Shown one piece after another: positions 23,383-33,323 of a stretch of 64,000 nucleotides of DNA. Both the position numbers and the translations under genes were made by a program. The stretch's first letter is position 1. Each line of letters starts with the position of its first letter. Source of the DNA: Cellulomonas fulva (GTDB lineage Bacteria; Actinomycetota; Actinomycetes; Actinomycetales; Cellulomonadaceae). The stretch is from the NCBI RefSeq assembly GCF_018531375.1, contig NZ_JAHBOH010000001.1, positions 1,612,001-1,676,000 of the forward strand, read 5' to 3'. The notes beneath the pieces were generated by a model, which did not search any database, was not told the origin of the DNA, and saw nothing but the letters and a program-made list of their open reading frames with translations.

Positions 23383-25083
23383 ATGAGACACCGCAGAACG
23401 ACCGTCGCGCTGCTCGCGGCCGCGGCGGTGACGAGCCTGCTCGTCCCCGTCGGGCCGGCGACGGCCGCCGGCAACACGCTCGTCGTCGACGTCGCCTCCC
23501 CGGTCCGGCCGGTGACGCACGTCGGGTCCGGCGGCCTGTACGCGCTGGCGACCACGTCGACCCCCGATCCGGCGCTGCTCAAGCCGCTGCGGCTCAACCA
23601 GCTCACGCAGCCCGCCCCCGGCGTCCAGCAGCTCGGCAACGGCGCGACCGTCCCGACGGGCGACGCGCTCGTCGTCGCGCCCAGCGCGATCGGCGCCGGC
23701 GCGCAGACGTACGTCCGGATGCCCGACATCTACCGCGACTTCCCGTACCGGTGGGTGAGCTGGGCGGACTGGGAGAGCAAGGTGCGCACCATGGTGAACG
23801 CGCGCGTCGGTGCGGCGCAGGTCACCAACATCAACGGCTGGGAGCTGTGGAACGAGCCGGACTGGACGTGGAGCACCGGGTCGGCCGGGAGCTTCACCTC
23901 GGGGTGGGCCCGCACGTTCAAGCTCGTCCGTTCGCTCGACGCGGTCACCCCGATCGTCGGCCCGAGCTACTCGGTCTACAACCACTCGTGGATGCTCAGC
24001 TTCCTCACGGCCGCGAAGGCCTCCAACACCGTTCCCGACGTGATCGTGTGGCACGAGCTCGACGACTTCGGGTGGGCCAACATCGACGAGCACGTCGCCG
24101 ACTACCGCGCGATCGAGGCCTCGCTCGGGATCAGCCCGCGGCCGATCTCGATCAACGAGTACGGGTCGCCCAACCAGGTCGACACCCCGAGCGTCGCGGC
24201 GCACTACCTCGCCCAGTTCGAGCGCACCGGCATCAAGGACGCCGAGCGCGCCTACTGGTACGAGTCGGGGACGATCGGCGGGCTGTTCCACAACAACCGT
24301 CCGACCGGCAGCTACTGGGCCTACAAGTGGTACGGCGACATGGCCGGGAACATCGTGCGCACGACCCCGTCGGGCGACCTCGACGGCGTGGCCGCGTACG
24401 ACTCGAGCCGCAAGATCGTCAACGTCGTGCTCGGCGGGACGTACGGCACCAACAGCGTCCAGGTGCGGGGCCTGTCAGGATTCGGCTCGAGCGTGCGCGT
24501 GACGGTGAGCCACACCCCCGCCTCGGGCAGGTACGCCAACGTCACGGCGCCCACGCAGGTCTCGTCCAGCAACTACACGGTGTCGAACGGTGCGATCACC
24601 GTCCCGATCGTCGACCAGGACTACCTCGGGGCGTACCAGGTGCTCGTGACGCCGGCGTCCGGCCCGACGTCGTCGTGGCAGAAGGTGTACGAGGCCGAGA
24701 ACGCGACGGTGGTCAACGCGAACCGCTTCGCGACGGGCAACGCGAGCAACGGCTCGTACGTCGGGCAGATCGACGGGACGGGGAGCTCGCGTGCCGACAG
24801 CTTCGTCGACTTCATCGTGCAGGTCCCCTCGACCAGGGCGTACACGATGAGCATCCGCTACGCGAACGGCACGGGCGCGACGTCGACGCACGGGCTGGCC
24901 TACAACGGCGGTGGGTGGTCGACCGTGTCCTACCCGCCGACCGCGGGCTGGGCGCAGTTCGCCTCGACCACCGTCTCGGTCAACCTGAACGCCGGGTACA
25001 ACGTGATCCGGCTCGCGAAGGGATCGCCGAACTTCACGGGCGGCGTCGGGTACGCCGAGCTCGACAGCATCACCCTCAACTAG
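23383..25083 (+). CDS. secreted clan GH-A-like glycoside hydrolase with C-terminal CBM35
   Basis: This 566-residue protein has a signal peptide (1-30, ending GPATAAG). The catalytic part (about 31-330) shows YVRMPDIYRDFPY, WELWNEPDWTW with the NEP acid/base motif, and RPISINEYGSPN, where the Glu fits the nucleophile of a retaining TIM-barrel hydrolase. Similar actinobacterial proteins exist, but I cannot name the CAZy family. A beta-sandwich follows (330-425). Residues about 430-566 are a CBM35 (VYEAENATVVNANR to GYAELDSITL), a calcium-dependent domain that binds uronic acids or galactose-type sugars. It probably cuts polymer outside the cell for the importer encoded upstream. The start ATG follows AAAGGAG. 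Confidence 0.8.
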   Translation: MRHRRTTVALLAAAAVTSLLVPVGPATAAGNTLVVDVASPVRPVTHVGSGGLYALATTSTPDPALLKPLRLNQLTQPAPGVQQLGNGATVPTGDALVVAPSAIGAGAQTYVRMPDIYRDFPYRWVSWADWESKVRTMVNARVGAAQVTNINGWELWNEPDWTWSTGSAGSFTSGWARTFKLVRSLDAVTPIVGPSYSVYNHSWMLSFLTAAKASNTVPDVIVWHELDDFGWANIDEHVADYRAIEASLGISPRPISINEYGSPNQVDTPSVAAHYLAQFERTGIKDAERAYWYESGTIGGLFHNNRPTGSYWAYKWYGDMAGNIVRTTPSGDLDGVAAYDSSRKIVNVVLGGTYGTNSVQVRGLSGFGSSVRVTVSHTPASGRYANVTAPTQVSSSNYTVSNGAITVPIVDQDYLGAYQVLVTPASGPTSSWQKVYEAENATVVNANRFATGNASNGSYVGQIDGTGSSRADSFVDFIVQVPSTRAYTMSIRYANGTGATSTHGLAYNGGGWSTVSYPPTAGWAQFASTTVSVNLNAGYNVIRLAKGSPNFTGGVGYAELDSITLN

Positions 25084-25092
25084 CCCGTCCCA

Positions 25093-25122
25093 CCGCCCGG
25101 GCGCGACGCCGCGCCCGGGCGG
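25093..25122 (+). terminator. hairpin closing the sugar-uptake locus
   Basis: CCGCCCGGGCGC and GCGCCCGGGCGG form a 12-bp perfect stem with a 6-nt loop, 9 bp after the GH gene. Confidence 0.7.
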
Positions 25123-25163
25123 CCGGACGCGCGGGTGCGCGCCGGTCGGCGAACACTGGGCGG

Positions 25164-25763
25164 GTGATCGACAGGTACGAGGGGCACATCCTGGGGCTCG
25201 GGACGTCGGGCGGCCGGCGCGTCGTCGTGGGGCGGTGGCTGCGCTCGCCGTGGCCGCCGTTCGCCGACGTCATGACGGAGGACGCAGCCGGGTGGCGCAC
25301 GCTGCTGGCGCCGACGCGGGCGATCGCCGACGAGGTCGCGGCGACGTACACGTTCGACCAGGTGCTCGTCGTGCCGGTGCGGGTGGTGTGCGACGAGGTC
25401 GCGCGCCGGTGGACGGTGACGGCCGGCCCGCTCGTCGCACACGCGACGGTGGGCGGTCGCACGCCGCTCGGGACGCTGCTGCACGCGGTCCCGGTGGGGC
25501 TGACGGGCTCGCGCGCGTTCGCGACCGCCGCCGACCCGCTCGCGCGGGTGCTGCTGCCGGGGGTGCGCACGCGCGGGTCCGCGGGCGGCGGCCGACGCGA
25601 GTGGTACGGCGCGCGCGACCAGCACCGGGTCGTCGACGCCGCGGTCACCTGGGGCGACGAGCCGTGCGGCGGGCTCGTCGACACCGGTGCGGTGCACTTC
25701 GGCTTCTCGTCGGTCCCGCGCGAGCCGACCGTGACGGCGGTGCGCACGACGATCGAGCGGTGA
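25164..25763 (+). CDS. hypothetical protein, 199 residues
   Basis: I do not recognise this family. From GTG 25164 the product begins IDRYEGHILGLGTSGGRRVVVGRW and has no signal peptide or membrane helix. It is rich in Val and Arg with several short beta-strand-like runs (VLVVPVRVVCDEVARRW). GTG 25164 is the best start: the AACACT 6-8 nt upstream could be a -10 of a leaderless message. The frame extends far upstream through the GH gene, but only as a shadow. It is separated from the sugar locus by a hairpin, so it is probably independent. Confidence 0.6.
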   Translation: MIDRYEGHILGLGTSGGRRVVVGRWLRSPWPPFADVMTEDAAGWRTLLAPTRAIADEVAATYTFDQVLVVPVRVVCDEVARRWTVTAGPLVAHATVGGRTPLGTLLHAVPVGLTGSRAFATAADPLARVLLPGVRTRGSAGGGRREWYGARDQHRVVDAAVTWGDEPCGGLVDTGAVHFGFSSVPREPTVTAVRTTIER

Positions 25764-25809
25764 GCCCGGTCCCCGGCCGTGCCCCTGTGCGCGGGGCAGC
25801 CGGTCGCCC

Positions 25810-25815
25810 TAGGTT
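25810..25815 (+). promoter_or_regulatory. -10 hexamer before the BCCT gene
   Basis: TAGGTT lies 24 bp before ATG 25840, which is preceded by GGAGG. Confidence 0.4.
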
Positions 25816-25839
25816 GGGCACTGACAGCGGAGGTCACGT

Positions 25840-27666
25840 ATGAGCACGTCAGCGACGCCGTTGCCCGGTGCCGACGCCGGGCGTCCCCCCGACGAGCCCG
25901 CGCCGATCCCGCCGCCCGCGGACCCGTCGTCCGGGGCGCGGCCGGCGATCGCCAAGGCGGTGTTCCTGCCCGGACTGGCGATCGTGCTCGTCGTCGGCCT
26001 GTTCGCGGTGCTCTTCCCGGACCTCGCCGAGTCCGCGATCGGCACCATCCAGACCGACGTGATCGGCGTGTTCGGCTGGTACTACGTCCTGGTCGTGGCG
26101 GCCTTCGTGGTGTTCGCGCTGTGGATGGGCGTCAGCCGGTTCGGCGACATCATGCTGGGTCAGGACGACGACACGCCCGCGTACTCGATGGGCAGCTGGT
26201 TCTCGATGCTGTTCGCGGCGGGCATGGGCATCGGCCTGGTGTTCTGGGGCGTCGCGGAGCCGCTGAGCCACTACGCGCAGCCGAAGCCCGGCGTCACCGG
26301 CGCGCCGGACCAGCTCGCCGACGCCGCGATGGCCCAGACCTACCTGCACTGGGGCGTGCACGCCTGGGCGGTGTACGTCGTCGTCGGGCTGGGCCTGGCC
26401 TACGCGATCCACCGGCGCGGCCGGCCCGTGGCGGTGCGGTGGGCGGTCGAGCCGCTGCTGGGGGAGCGGCGCACGCGCGGTCGCCTCGGGGACGCGATCG
26501 ACGTCGCGGCCGTGGTCGGCACGGTGTTCGGGCTTGCCACGTCGCTCGGGCTCGGCGTGCTGCAGATCTCCGCGGGGCTCGAGCACCTCGACCTGATCGA
26601 CTCGTCGACCACGGTCCAGGTGGTGCTGATCTTGGTGATCACGCTCGCGGCGACGGCGTCCGTGGTCTCGGGACTCGACAAGGGGCTCAAGTGGCTGTCC
26701 AACCTCAACATCGGGATCGCCGGGACGCTCCTGGTCCTCGTCCTGGTGCTGGGGCCGACGCTGTTCCTGCTGCGCGAGTTCGTGCAGTCGATCGGCGTCT
26801 ACCTGGGCGACGTCGTCCCGCTCACGTTCGACACCACGGCGTTCGAGGGCGACGCGGGCCAGGCCTGGCAGGCGTCGTGGACCACGTTCTACTGGGGCTG
26901 GTGGATCAGCTGGGCGCCCTTCGTCGGCGTGTTCATCGCGCGCATCTCCCGCGGGCGCACGGTGCGCCAGTTCGTCATGGGCGTGCTGATCATCCCGGTG
27001 CTCGTGACGTTCCTGTGGTTCTCGGTGCTCGGCGGGACGGCCCTGTACCGCGAGATCTTCGGCGAGGGCGGCCTGATCGGCGCGGGCGGCACGGTCGACG
27101 AGAACACCGCGTTGTTCGACCTGCTCGGCGGACTGCCGGGCGGCGTGGTCATGTCGGTGGGCGCGGTGCTGCTGATCGCGCTGTTCTTCGTCACCAGCTC
27201 CGACTCCGGCTCCTTCGTCGTGTCGATGCTGACCTCGGGCGGCAACCCCACACCGTTCACCTGGACCCGCGTGACCTGGTCGGTGATGACGGGCCTGCTC
27301 GCGGCGGCGCTGCTGGTCGCGGGTGGCCTCACCGCCCTGCAGACGGCCGCGATCCTCATCGCGCTGCCGTTCAGCGTCGTGATGATCCTCATCGCGATCG
27401 CGACCATCAAGGCGTTCCTCGCCGAGCACGCGGCGTACCAGCGCGCCGAGCGCGCCGCGGTGCGCGAGCGGCTCACGCGCGACGTCGCGCACGCCGTGCA
27501 CGGGGAGCTGCGCGAGCACCTCGAAGGGCTGGTCGCCGATCCCGCCGGCCTGCCGGGGACCAACGGCCGGTGGTGGACGCGGCGGCGGGTGCGGACGTCG
27601 GCGGGAGGCGCCGACGCCGATCCCGACGCCGTCACGCTCGCGGACCGGCCGGACCCCCGGGCGTGA
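25840..27666 (+). CDS. BCCT-family compatible-solute transporter
   Basis: This 608-residue protein is a betaine/carnitine/choline transporter. The motif AAGMGIGLVFWGVAEPLSHY (near residue 125) and the family signature WGWWISWAPFVGVFIARIS (near 350) are intact, with FFVTSSDSGSFVVSML near 455. Twelve helices are expected. The N-terminus is Pro/Asp-rich, and the C-terminus (about 530-608) is long, charged and helix-prone. BetP-type transporters use such tails to sense osmotic stress, so this one is probably an osmoregulated, Na+-coupled importer of glycine betaine or a relative. The exact substrate is not determined. A methyltransferase gene starts 4 bp after the stop. Confidence 0.93.
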   Translation: MSTSATPLPGADAGRPPDEPAPIPPPADPSSGARPAIAKAVFLPGLAIVLVVGLFAVLFPDLAESAIGTIQTDVIGVFGWYYVLVVAAFVVFALWMGVSRFGDIMLGQDDDTPAYSMGSWFSMLFAAGMGIGLVFWGVAEPLSHYAQPKPGVTGAPDQLADAAMAQTYLHWGVHAWAVYVVVGLGLAYAIHRRGRPVAVRWAVEPLLGERRTRGRLGDAIDVAAVVGTVFGLATSLGLGVLQISAGLEHLDLIDSSTTVQVVLILVITLAATASVVSGLDKGLKWLSNLNIGIAGTLLVLVLVLGPTLFLLREFVQSIGVYLGDVVPLTFDTTAFEGDAGQAWQASWTTFYWGWWISWAPFVGVFIARISRGRTVRQFVMGVLIIPVLVTFLWFSVLGGTALYREIFGEGGLIGAGGTVDENTALFDLLGGLPGGVVMSVGAVLLIALFFVTSSDSGSFVVSMLTSGGNPTPFTWTRVTWSVMTGLLAAALLVAGGLTALQTAAILIALPFSVVMILIAIATIKAFLAEHAAYQRAERAAVRERLTRDVAHAVHGELREHLEGLVADPAGLPGTNGRWWTRRRVRTSAGGADADPDAVTLADRPDPRA

Positions 27667-27670
27667 CCCC

Positions 27671-28345
27671 GTGCCCGCCGACCACGCCGCCTACTGGGAC
27701 GCGCAGGCGGCGACCTACGACCGCTCGACGGCCTGGGTGGAGCGGCGGCTGCTGGCGGACGCGCGGGCGTGGGTGGGGGAACGGGTCCGCGGGCGCACGC
27801 TCGAGGTCGCGGCGGGGACGGGCGGCACGCTCGCGGACTACGCCACCCGCGCGTCGGACGTCACGCTGACCGACCGCAGCGAGCAGATGCTCGGGCTGGC
27901 GCGGACGCGGGCGCGCGCGCTCGGGGTGGAGGTCACCGCGCTGCGCTGCGACGCCGCGGCGCTCCCCTTCCCGGCGGCGTCGATGGACACCGTGGTGTGC
28001 ACCTTCGCGCTGTGCTGCGTGCCCGACGAGGTCGCGGTCCTGCGCGAGCTCGCGCGCGTGGTCCGGCCCGACGGCCGGGTGCTGCTCGCGGACCACGTGG
28101 AGTCCTCGGCCGCGCTGGGCCGGCTGGCGCAGCGCGGGCTGGACCTCGCCGGGCGGCGGCACGGCGAGCACCACCGACGGCGCCCGCTGCTGCGGCTGGG
28201 CGAGGCGGGCCTCGTGGCCGTCGAGCACGCGTCCTCGCGGTACCGGCTCGTCGAGCAGGTGGCGGCGCGACCGGAGCGCCGCGCGCGGCCTCCGGCGGAC
28301 GTCAGCCGCGGCGGAAGAGGGTCGTCGGCTCGCCGGCGGAGCTGA
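27671..28345 (+). CDS. class I SAM-dependent methyltransferase (UbiE-like)
   Basis: The 224-residue product starts at GTG 27671. It has AAYWDAQAATYDRST at the N-terminus, the SAM motif LEVAAGTGGTLADYA near residue 47, and VCTFALCCVPDEVAVLRELARVVRPDGRVLLADHVES, split here into family blocks, at about 110-145. That is the UbiE/Coq5-type methyltransferase pattern. The substrate is unknown. It is probably co-transcribed with the BCCT gene. The last 15 codons overlap the convergent GNAT gene and encode Arg/Ser-rich residues, which suggests a loss of the original stop. Confidence 0.85.
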   Translation: MPADHAAYWDAQAATYDRSTAWVERRLLADARAWVGERVRGRTLEVAAGTGGTLADYATRASDVTLTDRSEQMLGLARTRARALGVEVTALRCDAAALPFPAASMDTVVCTFALCCVPDEVAVLRELARVVRPDGRVLLADHVESSAALGRLAQRGLDLAGRRHGEHHRRRPLLRLGEAGLVAVEHASSRYRLVEQVAARPERRARPPADVSRGGRGSSARRRS

Positions 28346-28817
28346 GCGGCCCGGCTCCCGCCCCACGGAACCCCAGACGCCCGAGCAGCCGCACGGAGGC
28401 GGCGTTGCCGTCGACCACGACCGCCACGACGGTCGTGACCTGCAGGGACGACGAGGCCGCGGTCAGCAGCGCGCCGACGGCCTCGGCCGCCAGCCCGCGC
28501 CCCTGCCGGTCGGCCCGGAGCACGTAGCCCACCTCCGGCTCGTCGGCGTGGCGCAGGAGCACCTCCCCGACCACCGTCCCGGTGCGGCGTTCCTCCACCG
28601 CGAGCACGAGCCACTCGCCCGGGGCCGCGGTGGTGCGGTCGAGCTTCGCGGCGAGGGCCGCGCGGGTCTGCTCGCGGTCGCGCACCGGCCACGGGATGTA
28701 GCGCGTGACGGCCGGGTCGGAGTGGAACACCAGCAGGTCGTCCAGGTCCTGCGGACGGTGGCCGCGCAGCACCAGGCGCGGCGTCGTCAGGGGCAGGTCC
28801 AGCTCCCACACGGTCAC
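28302..28817 (-). CDS. GNAT-family N-acetyltransferase (RimJ/RimL type)
   Basis: About 171 residues from GTG 28817. PLTTPRLVLRGHRPQDLDDLLVFHSDPAVTRYIPW is the standard RimJ/RimL-like opening, quoted in pieces by family. The acetyl-CoA loop appears as VLRADRQGRGLAAEAV near residue 110, and DGNAASVRLLGRLGFRGAG closes the domain. It acetylates an amino group of a protein N-terminus or small molecule; the target is unknown. GTG 28817 lies seven bases after a -10 hexamer and is preferred over GTG 28826, which overlaps that hexamer. Its 3' end overlaps the methyltransferase gene by 44 bp in convergent orientation. Confidence 0.88.
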   Translation of the reverse strand: MTVWELDLPLTTPRLVLRGHRPQDLDDLLVFHSDPAVTRYIPWPVRDREQTRAALAAKLDRTTAAPGEWLVLAVEERRTGTVVGEVLLRHADEPEVGYVLRADRQGRGLAAEAVGALLTAASSSLQVTTVVAVVVDGNAASVRLLGRLGFRGAGAGPLSSAGEPTTLFRRG

Positions 28818-28824
28818 GGTGAGC

Positions 28825-28830
28825 ACGGTA
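28825..28830 (-). promoter_or_regulatory. -10 hexamer, leaderless start of the GNAT gene
   Basis: TACCGT on the minus strand ends 7 nt before GTG 28817. Confidence 0.45.
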
Positions 28831-28906
28831 GCGACGGGCGGTCGTCGCGCGCTCGTCGGACCCCGGGGAGAGACTGGACGGACATCCCCGGTGAGAAGGA
28901 GCGTCC

Positions 28907-29740
28907 ATGTCGTCCGTCCCCACGGTCACCCTCAACAACGGCGTCCAGGTCCCGCAGCTCGGGTTCGGCGTGTTCCAGATCCCGCCCGACGAGACCAAGG
29001 ACGCGGTCCTGACGGCGTTCGAGGTGGGCTACCGGCACATCGACACCGCGCAGGGCTACGGCAACGAGCAGGGTGTCGGCGACGCCCTCGCGGCCAGCGG
29101 CCTGGCCCGCGACGAGGTGTTCGTCACCAGCAAGCTCAACAACAGCAACCTGACGCCCGAGGACGCCATGGCCTCCTTCGAGCTCACGCTCGAGGCGCTG
29201 GGCTCCGACCACGTCGACCTGTTCCTCATCCACTGGCCGCTGCCCACCGTGAGCGACTTCGTCGCGCGCTGGCGCACGCTGGAGGAGATCTACCGGTCCG
29301 GGCGGGCACGGGCCATCGGGGTCTCGAACTTCCAGCCGCACCACCTGCGCAAGCTGCACGCCGAGACGACGATCACGCCCGCCGTGAACCAGGTCGAGAT
29401 CCACCCGTACCTGACGAACGACGAGATCCGCGCCTTCGACGCCGAGCACGGCATCGCGACCGAGGCGTGGTCGCCGATCGCGAAGGGGCAGGTCCTCGAG
29501 GACCCGGTCCTGGTGCGGATCGCCGAGCAGCTCGGCAGGACCCCGGCGCAGGTGACGCTGCGGTGGCACGTCCAGCGCGGGGACATCGTGTTCCCGAAGT
29601 CGGTCACCCGCCGCCGGGTCGAGGAGAACTTCGCGGTCTTCGACTTCGAGCTCTCGGCCACCGACATGGCGGACATCACCGCGCTGGACCGGGGGATGCG
29701 GACCGGTCCGGACCCGGACACGTTCGCGTTCGTGGGCTGA
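28907..29740 (+). CDS. aldo/keto reductase (2,5-diketo-D-gluconate reductase-like)
   Basis: This 277-residue TIM-barrel enzyme reduces carbonyls with NADPH in the cytoplasm. The family-5 signatures are all visible: GYRHIDTAQGYGNEQGVG (catalytic Asp and Tyr), VTSKLNNSN (Lys), FLIHWPLP (His) and IGVSNFQPHHLRKL. The NADPH-binding FPKSVTRRRVEENF lies near residue 228. Length and start are normal, and AAGGAG precedes the ATG by seven bases. Close relatives reduce 2,5-diketogluconate or methylglyoxal-like compounds. A very stable hairpin follows. Confidence 0.94.
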   Translation: MSSVPTVTLNNGVQVPQLGFGVFQIPPDETKDAVLTAFEVGYRHIDTAQGYGNEQGVGDALAASGLARDEVFVTSKLNNSNLTPEDAMASFELTLEALGSDHVDLFLIHWPLPTVSDFVARWRTLEEIYRSGRARAIGVSNFQPHHLRKLHAETTITPAVNQVEIHPYLTNDEIRAFDAEHGIATEAWSPIAKGQVLEDPVLVRIAEQLGRTPAQVTLRWHVQRGDIVFPKSVTRRRVEENFAVFDFELSATDMADITALDRGMRTGPDPDTFAFVG

Positions 29741-29795
29741 CCCCGAGGATCCCGGGTCCGACGGAGCCCGCGAACCCCACAGAACCCCGCGACGC

Positions 29796-29833
29796 CGACG
29801 AGCCCCGAGGACCGTGGTCCTCGGGGCTCGTCG
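29796..29833. terminator. strong bidirectional terminator
   Basis: CGACGAGCCCCGAGGACC and GGTCCTCGGGGCTCGTCG form an 18-bp perfect stem with a 2-nt spacer. It lies between the convergent ends of the aldo/keto reductase gene and the GH48 gene. Confidence 0.8.
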
Positions 29834-29854
29834 GGTGCTGCGGGGGTCAGCGCG

Positions 29855-32800
29855 TCAGCTGCACGCCGCGCCGTTCAGCGTGAACAACGACGGGTTCGGG
29901 TTCTGGCCCGAGTGCGAGCCGTTGAAGCCGATGTCGACGCTCTGGCCCGGGGCCAGGGTGCCGTTCCACGCCGCGTTGGTCGCGGTGACCGTCGAGCCGG
30001 ACTGGGTCCAGTTCGCGCTCCAGCCCTGCGTGACCTGCTGGCCGGCGGTGAAGCCGAACTTCAGCGTCCAGCCGGACAGGGTCGTGGTGCCGGTGTTCGT
30101 GACCTTGACCGACGCCGTGAAGCCGGTGTTCCAGCTCGAGGCGTTGTAGACCACCGTGCAGGAACCGGTGGTCGTGCCCGACCTCGTGGTCACCGCGAGC
30201 GGGGCGGAGGCCGCGGACACGTTGCCCGCCGCGTCCTTGGCCCGGACCGTGTAGGAGTACGCCGTCGCCGCCGTGAGGCCGGTGTCGGTGTAGCTCGTGC
30301 CGGTCGCGGTGCCGACCTTGGTCGTCCCGCGGTAGACGTCGTAGCCCGTGACGCCGACGTTGTCGGTCGACGCCGTCCAGGACAGGGCCACGCTCGTCTC
30401 GGTGACCGTGCCGGCCGCGAGGCCCGTGGGCACGCTCGGCGGGACGGTGTCGGCGGCCGAGGTCGTCCTGACCGACAGCGCGCTCGACGCGGCGGAGACG
30501 TTGCCCGCGTTGTCCTTGGCCCGGACCGTGTACGAGTACGCGGTGCCGGCGGTCAGGCCGGTGTCGGTGAAGGACGCCGTGGTGGACGAGCCCACCTTGG
30601 TGGTGCCGCGGTAGACGTCGTAGCCCGCCAGGCCCGAGCCGCCGGTGTCGGTCGACGCGTTCCAGGTGAGGGCGACGCTCGTGCCGGTCACGGTGCCGGC
30701 GGCCAGCCCGGTCGGCACGCTCGGCGCGACGGTGTCCGTCGGCGTCGTCGTGCTCGTCGTGACGGACAGCGCGCTGGACGCGGCGGACACGTTGCCCGCC
30801 AGGTCCTTGGCCCGCACGGTGTACGAGTACGCCGTGGAGGCGGTGAGGCCGGTGTCGGTGTACGTCGTGCCCGTGGCGGTGCCGACCTTCGTCGTGCCGC
30901 GGTAGACGTCGTAGCCCGTGACGCCGACGTTGTCGGTCGACGCGGTCCAGGACAGCGCCACCGAGGAGCCCGTGACCGTGCCCGCCTTGAGGCCCGTCGG
31001 GACCGACGGAGCCTGCGTGTCGACCGGCGCGGGGCCGTCGCCGAACAGACGGTCGTAGTCGGCCAGCGCCGCGGCGATGGCGGTCTGCGACCAGAACCGG
31101 TGGAACGTGAACGTCGGGGCGACGCCCGTGTCCAGCGCGGTCTGCATCTTCGACCACTGCGGGTCGTTCTTGTAGAACGAGCGGATGTCGAGGAACGTCC
31201 CGCCCGGCTTGATCACGTCGCCGTTGGGCATGGTGCCCGTCCAGCCGGCGGGGATGTAGACGCCGTCGCCGCCCGCGACGTACTTGTCGTCGAACCGCAG
31301 GAAGTCGCCGCGCGTCTCCTGCGTGGCCACGCCGAGCGCGTCCTGGTTGTTGTCCCACATCGCGTCGAGCAGCGCCTTGGCGGTGTCACGCGCCTGGGTG
31401 TTGCCGGACTTGGCGGCGTAGAACAGCAGCGCACGCGCGGTGTCGCCGGCGACGCCGACGTCCTGCCCGTAGTCCTTGACCGTGACGGTCAGGCCGGGGT
31501 TGCCGGTGGGCGACGACGGGTTCCACGTGTCGGGCTTGCCGGTCCACTGGAGCGTGCTCGGGACCTTCCAGCTCGCACCGTCCGTCGAGATGTTCGCGAC
31601 GACCCAGGGCACCCACTTGTCGAGGATGGCCTTGGCCTTCGCGTTGCCCGACGCGTAGTAGAGCTCGGCGACGCGCTGCACGCCCCACGCCTGCATGCCG
31701 AACCACTGGTTCGACGGCGGGTCGTTGTAGACGGGCGCCTCGGTGTAGCCCATGCCGTAGAACGTGGGCGTGCCCGCGGGCGGGGTGGCGTAGGCGCCGT
31801 TCCAGCTGTTGGTCGCGCCACCGGCGATGCCGCCGTTCGAGGCCTGGAGCCAGGTGTAGAACTCGAGCTGGCGCTCGAGGGACTTGGTCCAGTCCGCCTT
31901 CGCCGTCGGGGACTTCGGCGTCAGGGCCGGGTCCGACGAGAGCGCGTACGCGGCCAGCGGGTTCTGGTACCCGAAGTGCGCGTGCGACGAGCCGATGCGC
32001 CACGCCCAGCCGGCGTTCGCGTCGGTGGCGCCGCCCCAGGCCATGTACCAGGACAGCAGGTAGTGCGCGCTCTCCTTGTTGCTGCCGGCGGGGCAGCTCG
32101 GCGAGGTGCAGCCGATGGCCTTGAAGTACTTGTCGAACAGCGTGTAGCGCAGGTAGTCGCCGAGCTTGGCGGCCTTGGCGACCGTCGCGGCGATGTCGGC
32201 CTGCTTGCCCTGCTCGGTGGCCCACTGGTTGGCCCAGTAGATGGCCTCGACGGCACGGGCGTCGGCGTCGGACGCCGAGGTGTACTTCCACTGCTTCGCG
32301 TAGGAGGCGTCCTGCGTGAAGAGGTCGAGGTAGCCGTTCTTGCCGCCGTACTTGAACTCCTCGCAGCTGGGCTGCGGGACGGTCTCCCAGACCGACTCCT
32401 GGGGGCCGCGCTGGAAGGTGTTGATGAAGGAGGAGCCGACCGCGGTGGGGCCGAGCTCGCAGCCGGCGCCGGGGGTGGCCCCGAAGCCGTAGACGTTGTC
32501 GACGTCCGCGAGCCAGTGCATCTGGTAGATGTCCGCGTTGCCGTACGTGGACTTGAGCTCGTTGGCGAGCGGGTCCTTGCCGACCGAGACGCCGCTGTTC
32601 AGGGCGCTGGGGTACTGGCTCGGGTGGTTGAACTCCGAGGCGTACGTGGCGGGGGAGTTGGGGTTGTAGAAGGAGTTCGTGGGCTGATCCACCGTCTGGG
32701 GGATCATGTACTTCTCCATGGTCTCCCAGGCGTGGTTCAGCGGTGCCCAGTCACCCGTGACCTGGCCGTACAGCGCCTCGAGCCAGATCCAGTAGGAGTA

Positions 32801-33115
32801 GGCCTCGGACGTCGTCTCGTGGCCGTAGTCGGGAGCCTCGACGATGAGGGTCTCGACCGAGTGGTAGGGGATGCCCTGCGCCGAGAAGTAGCCGTTGGCG
32901 GGGTCCTTGATCTTGTCGTACTGCGCGAGGAAGCGCTGCGCGTACTCGCCGTCGACCGCGGCGCGCACGGGCGCGGCGGCCGGGACGCTCAGGGTGCTGG
33001 GCAGCGCGCCCGGCGCGGCGGTGGCGGGGCTGATCCCCGTCGCCGCCAGGAGGGACGACACGCTCAGGGTGGCCAGGGCCACCCAGGCGGTTCGCCGTCG
33101 TGTGGTGGAGGACAT
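29855..33115 (-). CDS. cbhB: GH48 exoglucanase with three FN3 repeats and CBM2
   Basis: The 1086-residue secreted cellulase starts at ATG 33115, with AGAAAGG 12 bases upstream. Residues 1-34 are a signal peptide (ISPATAAPG). The GH48 catalytic domain spans about 50-695; [13 protein letters not shown] holds the general-acid Glu (TSEA motif) and [13 protein letters not shown] is a conserved substrate-tunnel segment. Three nearly identical fibronectin III repeats follow (about 702-790, 797-882, 892-975), each with [14 protein letters not shown] or a close variant. The C-terminal CBM2 (about 983-1085) has Trp residues typical of cellulose binding ([31 protein letters not shown]). GH48 enzymes attack crystalline cellulose processively from reducing ends, releasing cellobiose. 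Domain order and length match C. fimi CbhB (Cel48A). LacI-type sites lie upstream. Confidence 0.97.
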   Translation of the reverse strand: MSSTTRRRTAWVALATLSVSSLLAATGISPATAAPGALPSTLSVPAAAPVRAAVDGEYAQRFLAQYDKIKDPANGYFSAQGIPYHSVETLIVEAPDYGHETTSEAYSYWIWLEALYGQVTGDWAPLNHAWETMEKYMIPQTVDQPTNSFYNPNSPATYASEFNHPSQYPSALNSGVSVGKDPLANELKSTYGNADIYQMHWLADVDNVYGFGATPGAGCELGPTAVGSSFINTFQRGPQESVWETVPQPSCEEFKYGGKNGYLDLFTQDASYAKQWKYTSASDADARAVEAIYWANQWATEQGKQADIAATVAKAAKLGDYLRYTLFDKYFKAIGCTSPSCPAGSNKESAHYLLSWYMAWGGATDANAGWAWRIGSSHAHFGYQNPLAAYALSSDPALTPKSPTAKADWTKSLERQLEFYTWLQASNGGIAGGATNSWNGAYATPPAGTPTFYGMGYTEAPVYNDPPSNQWFGMQAWGVQRVAELYYASGNAKAKAILDKWVPWVVANISTDGASWKVPSTLQWTGKPDTWNPSSPTGNPGLTVTVKDYGQDVGVAGDTARALLFYAAKSGNTQARDTAKALLDAMWDNNQDALGVATQETRGDFLRFDDKYVAGGDGVYIPAGWTGTMPNGDVIKPGGTFLDIRSFYKNDPQWSKMQTALDTGVAPTFTFHRFWSQTAIAAALADYDRLFGDGPAPVDTQAPSVPTGLKAGTVTGSSVALSWTASTDNVGVTGYDVYRGTTKVGTATGTTYTDTGLTASTAYSYTVRAKDLAGNVSAASSALSVTTSTTTPTDTVAPSVPTGLAAGTVTGTSVALTWNASTDTGGSGLAGYDVYRGTTKVGSSTTASFTDTGLTAGTAYSYTVRAKDNAGNVSAASSALSVRTTSAADTVPPSVPTGLAAGTVTETSVALSWTASTDNVGVTGYDVYRGTTKVGTATGTSYTDTGLTAATAYSYTVRAKDAAGNVSAASAPLAVTTRSGTTTGSCTVVYNASSWNTGFTASVKVTNTGTTTLSGWTLKFGFTAGQQVTQGWSANWTQSGSTVTATNAAWNGTLAPGQSVDIGFNGSHSGQNPNPSLFTLNGAACS

Positions 33116-33323
33116 CGTCCGTACCTTTCTGGCTGGTGGGCGCGCAGCGTGCGACGACACGACGACGAGCCCGCCGCGCCGCCGGGGGACCCGGTGCGCG
33201 CGGTGGCGGAGGTGCACGAGCCCCGGACCAGCGGCGACGAGCGCCGGCGTCGGTGCCGGACGCGCGCGGTGCGGGTCCCGGGACTGCGACCACACTCGCC
33301 AGCGGGGGCTTTGGCGTCCAGGA

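Noticed and set aside
30190..31010. DNA repeats about 280 bp apart resembling a long repeat array
   Set aside because: They are the coding sequence of three near-identical fibronectin III domains of the GH48 protein, not CRISPR or a mobile element.
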